Position numbers and translations under genes: made by a program
Shown: positions 1 to 7,259 of the stretch, piece by piece
Numbering within the stretch: the stretch's first letter is position 1
Layout of the letters: each line of letters begins with the position of its first letter
Assembly: GCA_934454405.1 (NCBI GenBank)
Contig: CAKSFN010000014.1
Location: forward strand, 1-54,746
Origin: an uncultured Eubacteriales bacterium
Lineage (GTDB): Bacteria; Bacillota; Clostridia; Oscillospirales; UBA644
DNA: 54,746 nt
Direction: 5' to 3'
The notes under the pieces: generated by a model
Database searches by the model: none
What the model was told of the DNA's origin: nothing
The model's input: only the letters and a program-made list of their open reading frames with translations

Positions 1-67
<67 letters not shown>

Positions 68-115
68 TTCCTTTTTTTAATTATAAAAAGTGGTTGTATA
101 TACGTGCCTTAACAA

Positions 116-190
116 GGCCCGTTAGTCAAGCGGCTAAGACGTCGGCCTCTCACGCCGAAAACACGAGTTCGATTCTCGTACGGGTCACCA
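116..190 (+). tRNA. tRNA-Glu (anticodon CTC)
   Basis: A full cloverleaf can be drawn. The acceptor stem GGCCCGT pairs with ACGGGTC, the anticodon loop CTCTCAC gives CTC, and the T loop is TTCGATT. CCA is encoded. It is the first of three tRNAs after the 5S gene. Confidence 0.93.
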
Positions 191-206
191 TTAAAATAAG
201 GTATAT

Positions 207-283
207 GGGGATTTAGCTCAGTTGGTCAGAGCTACCGGCTCATAACCGGTCGGTCCCGGGTTCGAGTCCCTGAATCCCCACCA
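207..283 (+). tRNA. tRNA with CAT anticodon (elongator Met or Ile2)
   Basis: The acceptor stem GGGGATT pairs with AATCCCC, the anticodon loop is CTCATAA (anticodon CAT) and CCA is encoded. The first acceptor pair is G-C, so this is not an initiator tRNA. It is either elongator Met or the Ile2 tRNA whose wobble C becomes lysidine. The sequence alone does not separate these two. Confidence 0.9.
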
Positions 284-301
284 CTTTTTTTTAATTTTAA
301 T

Positions 302-377
302 AGGGGTATAGCTCAGCAGGTAGAGCAGCGGTCTCCAAAACCGCGTGCCGAGGGTTCGATCCCTTCTGCCCCTGCCA
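302..377 (+). tRNA. tRNA-Trp (anticodon CCA)
   Basis: The acceptor stem AGGGGTA pairs with TGCCCCT (one G-T pair), the anticodon loop is CTCCAAA (anticodon CCA), the T loop is TTCGATC and CCA is encoded. It is the last gene of the rRNA/tRNA cluster. The restriction-modification island begins shortly after it. Confidence 0.93.
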
Positions 378-412
378 TCAAAGGGCTATAAAAAAGATAT
401 AGCCACAGATAA

Positions 413-436
413 ACTCTGATTTTATCAGGGTTTTTT
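413..436 (+). terminator. Terminator of the rRNA/tRNA cluster
   Basis: An 8-bp stem (ACTCTGAT with ATCAGGGT, one G-T pair) with a TTT loop is followed by a run of T. It fits an intrinsic terminator after tRNA-Trp. Confidence 0.75.
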
Positions 437-532
437 CTGTTTTTATGAGTAAAATTTTAGTTTTCGGTTTTTGCGTACAAAAAAGATATTTTTCTCAGAC
501 CAGTTTTGAACTCTAACAACATCGCCATATTC

Positions 533-568
533 AAGTAGCATAGAACAAACTATGCTACTTTTTCTTTT
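533..568 (+). terminator. Terminator-like hairpin before the restriction-modification promoter
   Basis: A perfect 11-bp stem (533-543 with 550-560) encloses a 6-base loop and is followed by TTTCTTTTC. No gene lies between it and the previous terminator. It may insulate the restriction-modification promoter, or be left over from a gene that has been lost. Confidence 0.6.
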
Positions 569-577
569 CGAAAAGGC

Positions 578-628
578 TTGACTTTCTTTACAATTTTTGA
601 TATCATAATATCAAGATATTATGATATC
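578..628 (+). promoter_or_regulatory. Promoter overlapped by a perfect palindromic operator
   Basis: TTGACT at 578-583 and TATCAT at 601-606 are 17 bases apart, as in a sigma-A promoter. A perfect palindrome at 599-628 (two 14-base arms, 2-base spacer, arm GATATCATAATATC) covers the -10 box and the likely start of transcription. The next gene encodes a ribbon-helix-helix protein, so I infer that it represses its own promoter here. Confidence 0.8.
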
Positions 629-645
629 AAAATGGAGGTGTGGTT

Positions 646-834
646 GTGAACAAAACGAAAATCCCGACATATGAAAAAATAATGATTCCTCTGCGTCTGC
701 CACCGGAGATTTACAACCGAATGATGGACGAGGTGCAAAAGAAGAAAAAGGACGAACGCGGATATAGCATCAATCAGTATTTGACTGATATACTGGCAAA
801 AGATTTGGAGGGAAAAGAAAATGAACAGAATTGA
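646..834 (+). CDS. Ribbon-helix-helix regulator of the restriction-modification gene
   Basis: A small DNA-binding protein of 62 residues. The segment IMIPLRLPPEIYNRM looks like the beta strand and first helix of a ribbon-helix-helix (Arc/CopG/MetJ-type) protein, and YSINQYLTDILAKDL the second helix. I chose the GTG at 646 because GGAGG at 634-638 is then 7 bases away; a GTG at 640 is in frame but too close to the SD. The last 14 bases overlap the methyltransferase/nuclease gene, which suggests translational coupling. A perfect palindrome on its own promoter suggests autorepression and control of enzyme dose, the role that C proteins play in other restriction-modification systems. The target site is inferred. 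Confidence 0.75.
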   Translation: MNKTKIPTYEKIMIPLRLPPEIYNRMMDEVQKKKKDERGYSINQYLTDILAKDLEGKENEQN

Positions 835-3301
835 TATTATAAGCAGAATTGGCGATAAATACCATGTTGGAAACACGGAAACTGGTGAATTTAGTTATGT
901 GAAAGCATTAAAATCTGTCGGCAAGGATATTAAGGATTTTCAAAAAGCAACTACGGGCACACAGCACAAATTCCTTGATCTTCGTTTTGAAAACGATCGC
1001 CTTGCTATTCTTGTTGAAACAAAGAATATGTTCTCCAAGTGGGACAAAGTCAAAATTCAAGGACAGTTACAGGATTATGTACGTTTTGAGAAAGCCTATT
1101 CTGATAAAAAGATTGTTGCCATTCTTGCGGAGACAGATGGTGACGAGGTTTGGGTATGGTACGGTCAGTCAGTGATTATTGACGATGACCACATGGCAAG
1201 CAACGAGACTTTTATTCGTACATTTGCTGAGTATGAGGATCTGTGCTTTGGTAAAGTCAACGACAAAATTAAGGTTGTTGATTCAATTAAAACTTTGAAT
1301 GAGACACTTCATGCTGATGGCATCAACGAAAAATTGCGTAGCCAATTTGTTGGGACTTGCCTCCTTGCACTCAAACATGGTCTAGTTTATGACGGTGTTA
1401 AAGAGACTATCGATCCAGAGACTGGCCGCACAATGTCAAGGGAAGAGGTACTACTTGATAGTACAAAGAAGATTCTTTTGGGGCTTCTTACTAAAAGCGG
1501 AAGTGTAAATAAGGCTGGAAAGCTTGCCATTCTTAACAATAAGGTACTCGAAGATCAAGATGTTACAAGCTTGACATACAGAGAACTCAAGGAAATACTT
1601 CAATTTATTGACGAAAATGTTGTACCATATATCAACGATAAGAATACTGCTGGACAGGACTTACTTAACCTTTTCTTTACAACATTTAACAAATATGTTG
1701 GCAAGTCCGACAAGAATCAGGCGTTTACTCCCGACCACATTTGTGATTTCATGAGCAAAGCTGTTGGCGTTAGCAAAAAATCAAGAGTTCTCGATCCCTG
1801 TTGTGGTAGTGGTGCATTCTTGGTTAGAGCAATGACTGATGCTATGGACGATTGCGATACGGAGGAAGAACGAGAAAAAGTTAAAAAGCATCAAATTTTG
1901 GGTATCGAATACGAAGAAGGCGCATTTGGCCTTTCTTCCACTAATATGTTGATACATGGTGACGGCAACTCAAACGTTGTCCAAGATTCTATGTTCAACC
2001 GTGGGAAATGGATCAAGGACAATGCAATCAATGTTGTTCTAATGAATCCACCATACAACGCCACTAAAAAGTGCTGTGATCCGGATTACACAAAGACTTG
2101 GAATGCAAGCACAAAAGAAGACCCTTCTAAAGGGTGGCATTTTGTTGAATGGGTTGCTCGTCACGCACCCGCCACATGTAAGATGGCAGTCTTGTTGCCC
2201 ATGCAAGCAGCGATAGGCAATAGTGGCGATGTCAAGCCGTTCAAGAAGAAAATGTTAGACAACTATACTCTTGATGCGGTTTTTTCTCTTCCCACCGATA
2301 TGTTTTACCCTGGAGCATCAGCAGTAGCATGTTGTATGATTTTTGATCTCTCTCAAAAACACAGCAAATCTGATCGTGACACCTTTTTCGGCTACTATAA
2401 AGACGATAAGTTTGTAAAAAGAAAGGGATTAGGCAGAGTCGAGAAAACTGATATCAGTGGAAATAGTCTTTGGGTAAAAGTTGAAGAATTGTGGCTCGAT
2501 CTATACAAAAACAGGCGTGAGGTTCCAGGATTATCTGTAATGCGTAAGGTGACTTGGAAAGATGAATGGTTAGCGGAAGCTTACATGGAAAAAGACTACT
2601 CAGAGTTATCTAAAAAGGATTTTCAAACTACGCTTGAACGATACTTCTCCTACTTGGTAAGAAAGGGTTCGCTTAAGGAGAATGATAAGGAATGGATGTT
2701 TGAGTATGTTCAGTCTTTACATGTGGACAATCACATTTCAGACGAGAGAAAGGTTAATATTGAATTGGATGTTCGAGATTGGAAGTATTTCCAAATCGGC
2801 AAAATGTTTGATATTTATCCGACTAAAGACTACAAAGGTATGTCTTGGAGGGATTTGGACGACGGAGGCACAATTCCTGTTGTCGCCAATAGTGCAATGA
2901 ATAATGGCATCCATGGTTTTTGCTCATTGGCACCTACCGAACATGGCAATATTATCACCTTCAGTGATACAACCGAGGACAACACATTCTTTTATCAGCC
3001 AGAAGCATTTATAGGTTTTGCTCATGTGCAAGGCATGCATCCCGTTGGTCGTGAATGGACTGAAAAAGAATTACTGTTCTTTGTCACCATTTTAACATTT
3101 GCAAATAGAGACTTGTTTAACTATGGCAGAAAAATGCGGCGGGATACGATTTCAAATAGCAAAGTGAAACTTCCCGCGCAAAAAAATGAAGATGGTTATT
3201 TCATAGATTCAGACAAAGAATTCTCAGATGATGGGTTTGTCCCTGATTGGGAGTGGATGGATAACTATATGAAATCTTTGCCATACAGCGATAGAATTTA
3301 A
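821..3301 (+). CDS. Single-chain restriction-modification enzyme (type IIG-like: nuclease, N6-adenine methyltransferase, target recognition)
   Basis: A protein of 826 residues combining three activities. Near the N terminus, D53 and the VETK motif at 65-68 fit a PD-(D/E)xK nuclease. A helical linker leads to a gamma-type DNA adenine methyltransferase with QAFTP (300-304), the SAM-binding motif DPCCGSG (325-331) and catalytic NPPY (409-412). Roughly residues 670-810 resemble a type I HsdS target-recognition domain (the segment around WKYFQIGKMF and the later GRKMRRDTIS). Cleavage, methylation and specificity therefore sit on one chain, as in type IIG/BcgI-like enzymes, and no separate hsdR or hsdS is present. 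Base composition is AT-richer than the flanking chromosome and an intact regulator precedes it, so recent transfer is likely. Recognition sequence unknown. A methylation-only role cannot be excluded. Confidence 0.85.
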   Translation: MNRIDIISRIGDKYHVGNTETGEFSYVKALKSVGKDIKDFQKATTGTQHKFLDLRFENDRLAILVETKNMFSKWDKVKIQGQLQDYVRFEKAYSDKKIVAILAETDGDEVWVWYGQSVIIDDDHMASNETFIRTFAEYEDLCFGKVNDKIKVVDSIKTLNETLHADGINEKLRSQFVGTCLLALKHGLVYDGVKETIDPETGRTMSREEVLLDSTKKILLGLLTKSGSVNKAGKLAILNNKVLEDQDVTSLTYRELKEILQFIDENVVPYINDKNTAGQDLLNLFFTTFNKYVGKSDKNQAFTPDHICDFMSKAVGVSKKSRVLDPCCGSGAFLVRAMTDAMDDCDTEEEREKVKKHQILGIEYEEGAFGLSSTNMLIHGDGNSNVVQDSMFNRGKWIKDNAINVVLMNPPYNATKKCCDPDYTKTWNASTKEDPSKGWHFVEWVARHAPATCKMAVLLPMQAAIGNSGDVKPFKKKMLDNYTLDAVFSLPTDMFYPGASAVACCMIFDLSQKHSKSDRDTFFGYYKDDKFVKRKGLGRVEKTDISGNSLWVKVEELWLDLYKNRREVPGLSVMRKVTWKDEWLAEAYMEKDYSELSKKDFQTTLERYFSYLVRKGSLKENDKEWMFEYVQSLHVDNHISDERKVNIELDVRDWKYFQIGKMFDIYPTKDYKGMSWRDLDDGGTIPVVANSAMNNGIHGFCSLAPTEHGNIITFSDTTEDNTFFYQPEAFIGFAHVQGMHPVGREWTEKELLFFVTILTFANRDLFNYGRKMRRDTISNSKVKLPAQKNEDGYFIDSDKEFSDDGFVPDWEWMDNYMKSLPYSDRI

Positions 3302-3383
3302 TTGCGATAGTCCAAAACCATACTGTAAATTTTCGAAAATATCTTTTTTATAGTCCATTCACAAAAACAGAACCATCCACATA

Positions 3384-3427
3384 TGATATGCACCTCCATA
3401 AGTTTCTAACTTTTGGGGTGCATATCA
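3384..3427 (+). repeat. 44-bp imperfect palindrome with IS3-like ends
   Basis: The ends TGATATGCACC and GGTGCATATCA are exact inverted copies. Next to the right arm is TAACTTTTGGGG, and the left arm carries a degenerate version of the same. The TG...CA ends and the CCCCAAAAGTTAG core are like terminal repeats of IS3/IS150-type elements. No transposase lies between them. It resembles the 43-bp element at 38966-39008. I see no target duplication here. Confidence 0.55.
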
Positions 3428-3607
3428 GTTCGAGTTTATGTTGTAAATGACGGCAAAATTATTGCGGATATGCCTGTCGGAACAGATAAAAGCATTGATA
3501 TCTCCGGGCTCGACGGGCGTGTGGATATTCGTTGTTCTTCTGCAACTTCCGCATTCAAATTGACTTTTACGGTTGAAGAAGTGCAGAATGATACATCTGC
3601 AAATTAA
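3428..3607 (+). pseudogene. 3' remnant of an unidentified gene
   Basis: An open frame of about 60 codons reads VRVYVVNDGKIIADMPVG and on to a TAA at 3605-3607. No credible start or SD precedes it. The only nearby start, a TTG at 3413, lies inside the 44-bp palindrome, and an in-frame stop occurs at 3407. I read it as the tail of a gene whose 5' part was replaced when the palindromic element, and probably the restriction-modification island, entered. Regular codon use and the terminator just after it support it once being coding. I do not recognise the family. Confidence 0.45.
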
Positions 3608-3623
3608 AAACTGTTTTATAAAG

Positions 3624-3659
3624 ACAAGGCTGCAAAAATATACGTTTTTGCAGCCTTGT
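3624..3659. terminator. Bidirectional terminator
   Basis: A 15-bp perfect stem (3624-3638 with 3645-3659) has a 6-base loop. A-rich and T-rich flanks on either side let it act for the remnant on the plus strand and for the cotJ operon on the minus strand. Confidence 0.75.
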
Positions 3660-3687
3660 TGCGTTGGTTGATCGAACCTTTGCTGAT

Positions 3688-4293
3688 TCAGTTTGCCGAT
3701 TTGTCGAACGACGGGTTGAACGCGTAGAAGTTGCGGCAGTTCAGTCTGTCCTGCAAAATGCGCAGACATTCGCCGAATCTTTGGTAATGAACAAGCTCGC
3801 GTTCGCGCAGGAATTTGATCGGGTCGCGCACGTCGGGATCGTCCGCGAAGCGGAGAATGTTATCGTAGGTCAGACGCGCTTTTTGCTCCGCCGCAAGGTC
3901 TTCCGTCAAGTCCGTTATCGTATCTCCCGTTGACGCAAAAGTTGTCGCCGAAAACGGCGCGCCGCTTGCCGCAACCGGGTAAACGCCCGCGGTGTGGTCG
4001 ATGAAATAATCCGCAAGAGGACTGTTTTTTATCTCGCTTTCTTTCAGTCCGCGCGTCAGTTGATGAACTATCGTTCCGACCATTTCAAAATGTGAAAGCT
4101 CCTCCGTGCCGATGTCATTTAACGCGGCGCGGAGTTCTTCGTAAGGCATGGTGTATCTCTGTGAAAGATACCGCAGAGATGCGCCTATTTCGCCGTGAGG
4201 TCCGCCGTATTGGCTGATGATGAACTTTGCCATGGCGGGGTCGGGATTCTTGATCTTTATCGGGTATTGCAGCCTTTTTTCATAATCAAACAT
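3688..4293 (-). CDS. cotJC: Spore coat protein CotJC (manganese catalase family)
   Basis: A protein of 201 residues, close to the usual CotJC length, with the ferritin-like fold of manganese catalases. Two ExxH metal-binding motifs are visible: EELSH about a third of the way in, and RELVHYQRF near the C terminus. CotJC is a component of the inner spore coat. It is the last gene of cotJA-cotJB-cotJC, 21 bases after cotJB, with its own SD (AAGGA) 5' of the ATG. Catalase activity is known for some relatives but cannot be assumed here. Confidence 0.9.
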   Translation of the reverse strand: MFDYEKRLQYPIKIKNPDPAMAKFIISQYGGPHGEIGASLRYLSQRYTMPYEELRAALNDIGTEELSHFEMVGTIVHQLTRGLKESEIKNSPLADYFIDHTAGVYPVAASGAPFSATTFASTGDTITDLTEDLAAEQKARLTYDNILRFADDPDVRDPIKFLRERELVHYQRFGECLRILQDRLNCRNFYAFNPSFDKSAN

Positions 4294-4314
4294 TGTCTTT
4301 TTTCCGTCCTTTCC

Positions 4315-4557
4315 TTATTGCCACGGCCACGGTGATTTTATCCATTCGTTCCAGCTTTTTGCCACGTCGCTTTTCCGCAGAGGTCCGCATTGCGAGGCGT
4401 ATTCGCGCCTCAAACCGTCCGCCTTGTCGCGGTAAGCGCAAAATGCTTTCATCGCCGTTTCGTCGTTCGGGTGCGTGTCGAGGAAAAGAGCGGTGTCATG
4501 CGCGGCAAAGGCGTAAGCGCCGAGCTCCGCAAGCAGTTCGTTTCTCTGTTTTTTCAT
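4315..4557 (-). CDS. cotJB: Spore coat protein CotJB
   Basis: A protein of 80 residues of the CotJB family, with the typical pattern of an N-terminal helical region, LDTHPND in the middle, and a tryptophan-rich C terminus ending SPWPWQ. The ATG at 4557 is chosen over longer frames because a GGAGG sits just upstream, inside the end of cotJA. Only one base separates it from the cotJA stop, so the two are translationally coupled. CotJB is needed with CotJA and CotJC for assembly of this coat layer. Confidence 0.87.
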   Translation of the reverse strand: MKKQRNELLAELGAYAFAAHDTALFLDTHPNDETAMKAFCAYRDKADGLRREYASQCGPLRKSDVAKSWNEWIKSPWPWQ

Positions 4558-4558
4558 A

Positions 4559-4792
4559 TCACATACCTCCTGCAAGGAACGGTTTGTCAAGCGCGGCGAA
4601 TATCGTTCCCCTCGCGTAACCCTTTTCGGGGGCGTAAATATCGTCAAAGACCTGCATGGGAGTGTACGACGTTGCAAGCGGAGCGTTCGCCCCGTCTATG
4701 CAGAAATACGTCCGGCATTCCTCACAGCCGCGGCACGGCATCGCTATCGTCGGGAGCCCCTGTTCGTCCTGAAGAAATAAGTTTTCGGGCAT
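4559..4792 (-). CDS. cotJA: Spore coat-associated protein CotJA
   Basis: A protein of 77 residues. The C-terminal half, with TPMQVFDDIYAPEKGY and GTIFAALDKPF, is the CotJA signature. The N-terminal part carries three cysteines in CRGCEEC followed by another cysteine; such a cluster could bind metal or form cross-links in the coat, which is inference. First gene of the cotJ operon, expected to be transcribed in the mother cell during sporulation. Confidence 0.85.
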   Translation of the reverse strand: MPENLFLQDEQGLPTIAMPCRGCEECRTYFCIDGANAPLATSYTPMQVFDDIYAPEKGYARGTIFAALDKPFLAGGM

Positions 4793-4836
4793 TTGTCTTT
4801 CATCCTTTCTTTTTTGGCGAGGTTCGACCGTCGCCC

Positions 4837-4859
4837 ACGGGAGATTTTTTCTCTCCCGT
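4837..4859 (-). promoter_or_regulatory. Hairpin in the cotJ leader
   Basis: A perfect 8-bp inverted repeat (ACGGGAGA with TCTCCCGT, 7-base loop) lies about 45 bases upstream of cotJA on the minus strand. Further upstream is CATACGCAAT, like the -10 box of sporulation sigma factors (E/K class), but I find no convincing -35. The hairpin may stabilise the leader or mark the end of an upstream transcript. Confidence 0.35.
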
Positions 4860-4917
4860 ATTATTCTATTGCGTATGAAAAAAATTGTTAACTAAATAAA
4901 AAAACACGGTAAAGGTC

Positions 4918-4946
4918 TTGATTATTTTTCTTTTATAGTGTATAAT
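4918..4946 (+). promoter_or_regulatory. Promoter of the SRP RNA gene
   Basis: TTGATT (4918-4923) and TATAAT (4941-4946) have the optimal 17-base spacing. Transcription should start at about 4953, exactly where the SRP RNA begins. Confidence 0.85.
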
Positions 4947-4953
4947 ACAATAG

Positions 4954-5051
4954 AAGCGGGTCTTGCGTGATTCCGTGTCTCGAACCATGTCAGGCAGGGA
5001 ACTGAGCAGCATTAAGGGAATTTCGGGATGCACAGCAAGGAACCCGCTTTT
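4954..5051 (+). ncRNA. ffs: Signal recognition particle RNA, small bacterial type
   Basis: The conserved domain IV is clear: GAACCATGTCAGG, a GGAA tetraloop closed by CAG/CTG, then GAGCAGCATTAAG, which together form the Ffh-binding site. The ends pair over AAGCGGGT and ACCCGCTT, followed by a T run that can terminate. The total of about 98 bases is the short 4.5S-like form without an Alu domain, in contrast to the long scRNA of Bacillus. Its place directly before dnaX is common in Firmicutes. Confidence 0.93.
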
Positions 5052-5080
5052 TTTCGATTATTGAAAGGACGTGAAAAGGG

Positions 5081-6889
5081 TTGTACCAAGCACTTTATCG
5101 CAAATACAGACCGACTGCCTTCGGCGATGTTATCGGGCAGGAGCCTGTTACGAAAACGCTGAAAAATCAGATAAAAAATTCAACCTTTGCTCACGCATAT
5201 CTTTTTACGGGAACGAGAGGTACGGGCAAAACGACCTGTGCGCGGATTTTTGCGAAGGCGATAAACTGCCTTGCGCCCGTTGACGGCGAGCCCTGCGGAA
5301 AGTGCGAGGTGTGCCGCGGAATAGCGGAAGGCAGCGTTACCGACGTCGTTGAGATAGACGCGGCGACGAACAGCGGCGTTGACAGCGTTCGCGAGCTGCG
5401 CGAGGAAGTCGCTTTTTCGCCCGTTCTTGCGAAATACAAGGTTTATATAATCGACGAAGTTCACATGCTTTCGCCAGCGGCGTACAACGCGCTTTTGAAG
5501 ACTGTTGAAGAGCCTCCTTCGCATGCGGTTTTCATTCTTGCGACAACCGAGGTCAACAAGGTTCCTTCCACGATAGCTTCGCGCTGCCAGCGTTTCGATT
5601 TCCGCCGCGTAAGCGTGGGAATGCTTGTCGGGCATCTGAAAAAAATCGTTTTGTCCGAAGGAATGACGATGGACGACGAAAGTCTTTTGACGGTCGCCCG
5701 TCTCGGCGACGGCTCCGTTCGCGACAGCCTTTCCGTGCTTGACAAAGTTATAGGTCTTTCGTCTGCGGAAGAGGTTCGCGAGGTTCTCGGGGTTATCGAC
5801 ACCGAGCTGATACATGATTTGATGAAAGCCGCCGCGGAGCAGAACACGGACGCGCTTTACACCGCGATAAATTCTCTTTATAACGGAGCAAAGGATCTCG
5901 GCGTTCTCTGCCGTGAGCTGCTCGACGAATACAGGGCACTTCTCGTTGTTAAAAACGTCCGTGACAGGAAGGGAATCCTTGAGCTTTACGAGAGGGACGA
6001 AAAAAGACTTGAAGAGATCGCGGAACTTTATACCACCGAGCATATTCTTTATGCGATAGACGCAGCGCAGCAGACGTTGCAGGAGCTTTCGCGCAGCTCG
6101 AACAAGCGTGCGGATATGGAAATATGCCTTCTGCGAATTTCGCGTCCGAAATTGAGCGACGGCGTCAAAGCTCTGACTGCGAGAGTCGCCGAGCTTGAAA
6201 AAGAGCTTGATAAGCTGAAAAACGGAGGCTTTTCCGTTTCATCTCAGGCTGCCTTTTCCGCGCCCGTGACGGGCTATGCGGAGGCGAGAAGGACCGATAC
6301 TCCCGTTTCCGCAAAAAAAACAGCGAAAAAAGCCGACGCGGCTCCTCCGACGCCGGAAGATGTTTTCGGCGCACCGCCGATCGCTTTTTCTTCCGCCGAT
6401 GAGGACGATTTTATTCCCGCGCCGCCTCCCGACACCGGCGACGACCCCTTGTTGCCCGATGTTTCCGAATATTCCGAGCCTCCGAAAAAGGTCGCGCCCG
6501 TTTCTGCGCCCGCAAAGGAGGAACCTGCGGCCGAACAGGTCAAAAAGGCTGCGGCGGCGGAGGAAATACACGACGGCGAATACCGCGAGTTCGGTTCGTG
6601 GGACGACTTTTGCAGGCTTGTCGCTGATGACGATATGTTCCTCGGAATGATGCTTAAAACGGCTTGCAGCGCCGTTTACCGCAACACGGAGCTGCTCATT
6701 CTCTGCAAAAACGAGCAGGATATGAGAGATATAGACAATTCTCATTGCCGCGAAAGTATGAAAAAGGCTCTCGACGCGCTGCGAAAGACGCATTACACCG
6801 TAAATATTAAAATCGGCAGAAAGGGCGAATACCTCAGCTCCGATGAATATAAAGACCTTGAAAACAATCCTCTTTTCGATTTTGAATAG
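5081..6889 (+). CDS. dnaX: DNA polymerase III subunits gamma and tau
   Basis: A protein of 602 residues, the clamp-loader ATPase of the replicative polymerase. It starts at a TTG giving MYQALYRKYRP, the standard DnaX N terminus. Walker A is GTRGTGKT (44-51), the zinc-binding cysteines are in CGKCEVC (72-78) with C63 upstream, Walker B is IIDE (123-126), and the sensor/arginine-finger motif SRC is at 167-169. Residues from about 380 to 500 form a low-complexity, proline- and acid-rich linker, followed by a C-terminal tau domain. An A8 run in the linker could yield a shorter gamma form (see the separate entry). It leads the operon with ybaB, recR and mrnC. Confidence 0.95.
   Translation: MYQALYRKYRPTAFGDVIGQEPVTKTLKNQIKNSTFAHAYLFTGTRGTGKTTCARIFAKAINCLAPVDGEPCGKCEVCRGIAEGSVTDVVEIDAATNSGVDSVRELREEVAFSPVLAKYKVYIIDEVHMLSPAAYNALLKTVEEPPSHAVFILATTEVNKVPSTIASRCQRFDFRRVSVGMLVGHLKKIVLSEGMTMDDESLLTVARLGDGSVRDSLSVLDKVIGLSSAEEVREVLGVIDTELIHDLMKAAAEQNTDALYTAINSLYNGAKDLGVLCRELLDEYRALLVVKNVRDRKGILELYERDEKRLEEIAELYTTEHILYAIDAAQQTLQELSRSSNKRADMEICLLRISRPKLSDGVKALTARVAELEKELDKLKNGGFSVSSQAAFSAPVTGYAEARRTDTPVSAKKTAKKADAAPPTPEDVFGAPPIAFSSADEDDFIPAPPPDTGDDPLLPDVSEYSEPPKKVAPVSAPAKEEPAAEQVKKAAAAEEIHDGEYREFGSWDDFCRLVADDDMFLGMMLKTACSAVYRNTELLILCKNEQDMRDIDNSHCRESMKKALDALRKTHYTVNIKIGRKGEYLSSDEYKDLENNPLFDFE
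6313..6343 (+). other. Candidate slippage site in dnaX giving a gamma-like product
   Basis: Eight A residues (6313-6320) are read GCA AAA AAA ACA, so a -1 shift is possible on A AAA AAA. A short hairpin (AGCCG, loop ACG, CGGCT; 6331-6343) follows. In the -1 frame a TGA occurs at 6400-6402, giving a protein of about 440 residues. That cuts the protein between the ATPase part and the tau-specific domain, as in E. coli gamma (431 residues). Transcript slippage on A8 is an alternative mechanism, as in Thermus. Not proven. Confidence 0.4.
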
Positions 6890-6919
6890 AGCGTAAATAC
6901 CGAGAAAGGAAATCTTATT

Positions 6920-7258
6920 ATGAAGGTAAGAATCCCCAACCAGGGCGGCGGACAGGCCGCGATGATGAAAAAGGTTCAGCAGATGCAGGAGGATATGCAG
7001 AACAAGCAGGCGGAGCTTGAAGCCGCCGAATACGAAGTCACCTCCGGCGGAGGAATGGTTAAGATAACCATATCCGGTGCAAAAGAAATAAGGTCTTTGA
7101 AAATCGACCCGACGGTGGTTGATCCCGAAGATGTTGAAATGCTTGAAGATCTTATAGTTGCCGCGGTGAACGAGGCGATAAGCAAGGTTGAGCAGACTGC
7201 GGAAGAGGAAATGTCGAAAATAACGTCGGGGCTTAATATTCCCGGTCTCGGCTTCTGA
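6920..7258 (+). CDS. ybaB: Nucleoid-associated protein, YbaB/EbfC family
   Basis: A protein of 112 residues with a long N-terminal coiled-coil helix (MMKKVQQMQEDMQNKQAELE) and the family core from the VTSGGGMVKITISG segment to LEDLIVAAVNEA. YbaB/EbfC forms dimers that bind DNA without strong specificity and affects nucleoid structure and recombination. It sits between dnaX and recR, as in very many bacteria, and has an AGAAAGGA SD. An unusual N-terminal NQGGGQ stretch replaces the more common glycine-rich start. Confidence 0.93.
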   Translation: MKVRIPNQGGGQAAMMKKVQQMQEDMQNKQAELEAAEYEVTSGGGMVKITISGAKEIRSLKIDPTVVDPEDVEMLEDLIVAAVNEAISKVEQTAEEEMSKITSGLNIPGLGF

Positions 7259-7259
7259 T

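Noticed and set aside
207..283. Initiator tRNA-Met
   Set aside because: The first acceptor base pair is G-C; initiators have an unpaired first position.
302..3430. Phage-type integration of the restriction-modification island at tRNA-Trp
   Set aside because: No integrase and no repeat of the tRNA 3' end near 3300-3430.
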